Shown here: one piece after another, positions 6,746 through 8,653 of the stretch
Layout of the letters: each line of letters begins with the position of its first letter
How positions within the stretch are numbered: the stretch's first letter is position 1
NCBI GenBank assembly: GCA_947473445.1
Contig: CANJEU010000067.1
Span: 1-8,653 of the forward strand
Reading direction: 5' to 3'
Length of the DNA stretch: 8,653 bases
Source: Fidelibacterota bacterium
GTDB taxonomy: Bacteria; Pseudomonadota; Alphaproteobacteria; Rhodospirillales; Rhodospirillaceae
Position numbers and translations under genes: made by a program
The notes under the pieces: model-generated
What the model saw: the letters and a program-made list of their open reading frames with translations, nothing else
Database searches by the model: none
Told to the model about the DNA's origin: nothing

Positions 6746-7267
6746 CTAGCGCTGCGTCTTTCCCGGCATGGTCTTCATGATCGGCGACGGCGGCGCCGGC
6801 ATCTCGGCGTGTTCCACCAGTTCGATCTTGAAGAAGATGTCCTTGCCGGCCAGGGGATGGCCCACGGCGCCGTAAGCCATTTGGGTCGGGACATAGACCA
6901 GCCACTCATCGCCCGGCTTCATCATCATGACGGCGGATACAAAGCCGGGGATCAGCGCGCGTAAGGGATAGATCGTCGCGTTGTCGGCTTCCTTGCCGTA
7001 GGAGGTGTCAAAGATTTTACCGTCGAGGTAGCTGCCTTCGTAGCGCACCTTGATCGCGCTGGCGCGCGAGGGGTTCACCCCGGTCGCTGGGCCCGACTTT
7101 AGCACCGTGTAGCGTGTCGCCGGGATGGTATTGACCGCGGCTTTATTGGCCGCCTCGTAGAGTTGCTTATTTGCCGCAGCGCGCGACGCATCGTCCGATT
7201 GCGCGAGGACGGGAAATGAAAAGGAAAGAGCGATCAGGACGGCGCAGGACCGAAGCGTGCGATGCAT
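6746..7267 (-). CDS. secreted FKBP-type peptidyl-prolyl cis-trans isomerase
   Basis: A 173-residue envelope folding factor that catalyses cis-trans isomerisation of X-Pro bonds. It has a signal peptide (basic start, hydrophobic LIALSFSF, cleavage probably after VLA at 22), a short helical lead-in (about 28-45), then one FKBP domain (about 52-152). Active-site positions by comparison with FKBP12: Y76 in VRYEG, F86-D87 in KIFDTSY, Y132 in MAYG, and an aromatic in IFFKIEL (145-146). The usual Trp of the IPGW segment is Phe here (IPGF, F109), a tolerated change. The frame is open to an ATG at 7333, but the ATG at 7267 is preceded by GGAGGA with a 7-base spacing and begins the signal peptide, so that start is preferred. 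It lies 84 bases downstream of the thioesterase on the same strand and may be a separate transcript. A Pro-rich tail (158-173) follows the domain. Confidence 0.93.
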   Translation of the reverse strand: MHRTLRSCAVLIALSFSFPVLAQSDDASRAAANKQLYEAANKAAVNTIPATRYTVLKSGPATGVNPSRASAIKVRYEGSYLDGKIFDTSYGKEADNATIYPLRALIPGFVSAVMMMKPGDEWLVYVPTQMAYGAVGHPLAGKDIFFKIELVEHAEMPAPPSPIMKTMPGKTQR

Positions 7268-7274
7268 GTCGATA

Positions 7275-7280
7275 TCCTCC
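7275..7280 (-). promoter_or_regulatory. Shine-Dalgarno deciding the FKBP start
   Basis: On the minus strand GGAGGA stands seven bases before the ATG at 7267. No such site precedes the longer in-frame ATG at 7333, so this site rules out the 22-residue extension, which would also bury the signal peptide. Confidence 0.85.
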
Positions 7281-7336
7281 CAGCTGGTTGTGAAGATCAT
7301 GCCCGTTAACCGGAGATGGCACAATTGGTCCATCGC

Positions 7337-7360
7337 TCAAAAGGCCCACGGTCAGGCCTT
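7337..7360 (-). terminator. weak candidate intrinsic terminator at the thioesterase stop
   Basis: Read on the minus strand, AAGGCC and GGCCTT are perfect 6-base inverted arms (7360-7355 and 7346-7341), extendable by one T-G pair and closing a short loop that contains the TGA stop of the thioesterase. The second arm runs into TTTT. The stem is short and the T-run brief, so it may only partly end transcription before the FKBP gene. Confidence 0.35.
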
Positions 7361-7867
7361 CAGGACAGCGTCGAGGTCGGCGACTTCCTTCGGGATGGGG
7401 CTATCGGGTTTCGGACCCGTATAACCGAGCAGTTCGACCACCTTTTCCATCGGTGCGCGGCCTTGTTTGCTGACGAAGGCCGCTTTCACAACCGCGATGG
7501 CCGGCATGTCGGTGTTGGTCTCGAACTTGTGCAGAAGATAAACCCACTTGTCGTCCCAGGTCAGAACGCTGGTCGAGACCGTGAATTTTTCCCAGAGCAA
7601 GATGGCGCGGCGGAATCGAAAGGTCGATGAGCCAAGGACCGGGAAATATCCCGCGCGCCGCAACCGGCCATAAGCGCCGGTACGGATCATGAAGCTCACG
7701 CGCGAGAGGTCGCCCAGGCTGGCGTAGCGCGAATTCGTCATGTGCATGAAGATGTCGAGGTCGGTCGGCCAGCAGCGGAAGTTCAGCCGCGCCCCGCCCA
7801 TGACCTCAGCCCGCGCACCAAGGTGCGCGGTGATCCACATCCAGATTAAACGCCAGAGAAGGTTCAT
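7352..7867 (-). CDS. acyl-CoA thioesterase family protein (hotdog fold, THEM6-like)
   Basis: A 171-residue single hotdog-domain protein expected to hydrolyse an acyl thioester, probably an acyl-CoA. The segment TDLDIFMHMTNSRYASL (35-51) matches the active-site helix of 4HBT-type and acyl-ACP thioesterases, with D38, H42 and N45 in the pattern D-x-x-x-H-x-x-N. The following LGDLSRVSF and PVLGSSTFRFRR (76-87) are characteristic of the THEM6-like branch. The first 15 residues are hydrophobic and Trp-rich (LLWRLIWMWITAHLG), more like a membrane-associating helix than a cleaved signal. It starts 20 bases after the stop of the acyl-CoA dehydrogenase on the same strand, so the two probably form an operon in acyl-CoA turnover. 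No good Shine-Dalgarno is visible before the ATG at 7867, which fits coupled translation. The substrate chain is unknown, and some members of this branch lack demonstrated activity. Confidence 0.88.
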   Translation of the reverse strand: MNLLWRLIWMWITAHLGARAEVMGGARLNFRCWPTDLDIFMHMTNSRYASLGDLSRVSFMIRTGAYGRLRRAGYFPVLGSSTFRFRRAILLWEKFTVSTSVLTWDDKWVYLLHKFETNTDMPAIAVVKAAFVSKQGRAPMEKVVELLGYTGPKPDSPIPKEVADLDAVLKA

Positions 7868-7887
7868 AAAGGCAAGGGGCGGCCCGG

Positions 7888-8653
7888 TTAGGCCGCCACC
7901 GCCGCGCTGAACAACTCGTCTTCCATATCCATGATGGTGTCGCCGCCCGACATCAGCGAGGACAGCAGCGCGCCGGTCTGGGGCATCAGCTTATGCATGT
8001 AGAACTTGGCCGTCTTGATCTTGCCCTTGTAGAACCCCGTCGCGTCGTCATCCTGTTTGGCCAGCGCAAGCTTTGCCATCTTCGCCCACATATAGCCGAC
8101 CGAGACGTAGCTCAGGATCTTGAGCAGGTCGGTGGCGGCGGCGCCCGCTTCGTTGGGATTGCTCAGGCCTTTCTGCGCAACGGTGCCGACGGCTTGCTGC
8201 AGGCGTCCAAAGCCTTTGGCGAGTTCCGTCACGATCTCTTCCATCTGCGGATCGGCGGCGTTTTCTTCGATGAACTGTTGGACCGGGTGGAAGAAGGCGC
8301 GCATGTAGCGGCCGTAGTGCGCGGTCATCTTGCGGCCGACGAGGTCGAGCGCCTGGATGCCGTTGGTGCCTTCATAGATCTGCGTAATGCGCGCATCGCG
8401 GACGTACTGTTCCATGCCGTGCTCGCGGATATACCCGTGGCCGCCATAGATCTGCACCCCAAGGTTCGCGTTGTCGAACCCCATGTCGGTTCCGAACGCT
8501 TTCACGACCGGGGTGAGGAACTGGATCAGATCGTCGTGCCGGATCCGTTCTTCTTCCGTTGCGGCATTCTCCGCGAGGTCCTGACTTGTCGCGACCCACA
8601 TGACGAGGGCGCGCATGCCTTCCGTGAGCGCTTTCATGGTCAGAAGGTTCTTA
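7888..8653 (-). CDS. acyl-CoA dehydrogenase, DmdC-like, C-terminal part (5' end outside window)
   Basis: The last 254 residues of an FAD-dependent acyl-CoA dehydrogenase, which introduces the alpha-beta double bond in acyl-CoA. The frame stays open to the right edge, so the first visible codons are not the start, although an internal ATG occurs at 8637. Seen: the helical FAD/CoA domain, with NLGVQIYGGHGYIREHGMEQ and then DARITQIYEGTNGIQ, where the Glu of YEGT (residue 94 of the fragment) is the usual catalytic base. After this comes a long C-terminal extension (roughly residues 120-254) of the type found in DmdC (methylmercaptopropionyl-CoA dehydrogenase) and its many relatives of about 590-600 residues (acyl-CoA dehydrogenase C-terminal domain). 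DmdC relatives act on various acyl-CoAs, so DMSP breakdown should not be assumed. A thioesterase gene follows 20 bases downstream. Confidence 0.94.
   Translation of the reverse strand, partial: KNLLTMKALTEGMRALVMWVATSQDLAENAATEEERIRHDDLIQFLTPVVKAFGTDMGFDNANLGVQIYGGHGYIREHGMEQYVRDARITQIYEGTNGIQALDLVGRKMTAHYGRYMRAFFHPVQQFIEENAADPQMEEIVTELAKGFGRLQQAVGTVAQKGLSNPNEAGAAATDLLKILSYVSVGYMWAKMAKLALAKQDDDATGFYKGKIKTAKFYMHKLMPQTGALLSSLMSGGDTIMDMEDELFSAAVAA

Noticed and set aside
6425..6964. A 179-codon plus-strand open frame spanning the convergent junction
   Set aside because: It overlaps the small secreted protein in another frame and the FKBP gene in antisense. The Arg-rich translation resembles no protein family.

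Overview
The window comes from a GC-rich bacterium, most likely an alphaproteobacterium (Caulobacterales, Sphingomonadales or a relative). Three things point there: a class I lysyl-tRNA synthetase, a large TonB-dependent receptor of the kind abundant in that class, and a DmdC-like acyl-CoA dehydrogenase beside a hotdog thioesterase. Eight protein-coding genes fill almost the whole window. No RNA gene, insertion sequence, CRISPR array or phage feature was seen, and no gap reaches 300 bases.

Layout. Positions 1-1931 (minus strand) hold an alpha/beta hydrolase followed by a GH13 alpha-glucosidase. The two overlap by one base (TAATG), so they are co-transcribed and probably translationally coupled. 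The glucosidase runs off the left edge exactly at its fourth conserved GH13 region. A 160-base divergent gap leads to the class I lysyl-tRNA synthetase (plus strand, 2092-3693). A 165-base gap with two inverted repeats and a strong Shine-Dalgarno follows. Then comes a TonB-dependent receptor (3859-6321) and, two bases later, a small secreted protein of unknown function (6324-6743). The right third is on the minus strand: a secreted FKBP-type prolyl isomerase (6746-7267), a hotdog thioesterase (7352-7867) and the C-terminal 254 residues of an acyl-CoA dehydrogenase that enters from the right edge.

How the genes work together. Four functional blocks can be read: alpha-glucoside hydrolysis; charging of tRNA-Lys; outer-membrane uptake by the receptor with a possible periplasmic accessory protein; and acyl-CoA metabolism (dehydrogenase plus thioesterase), with an envelope folding enzyme downstream. 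The receptor and glucosidase are on opposite strands and separated by the synthetase, so the receptor's substrate cannot be deduced from the glucosidase.

I found no clearly novel multi-gene system. The items most worth a second look are the unknown secreted protein coupled to the receptor, the inverted repeat and hairpin in the receptor leader, an EF-hand-like calcium-loop motif between two cysteines in the receptor barrel, and the very tight convergent junction at 6743/6746.
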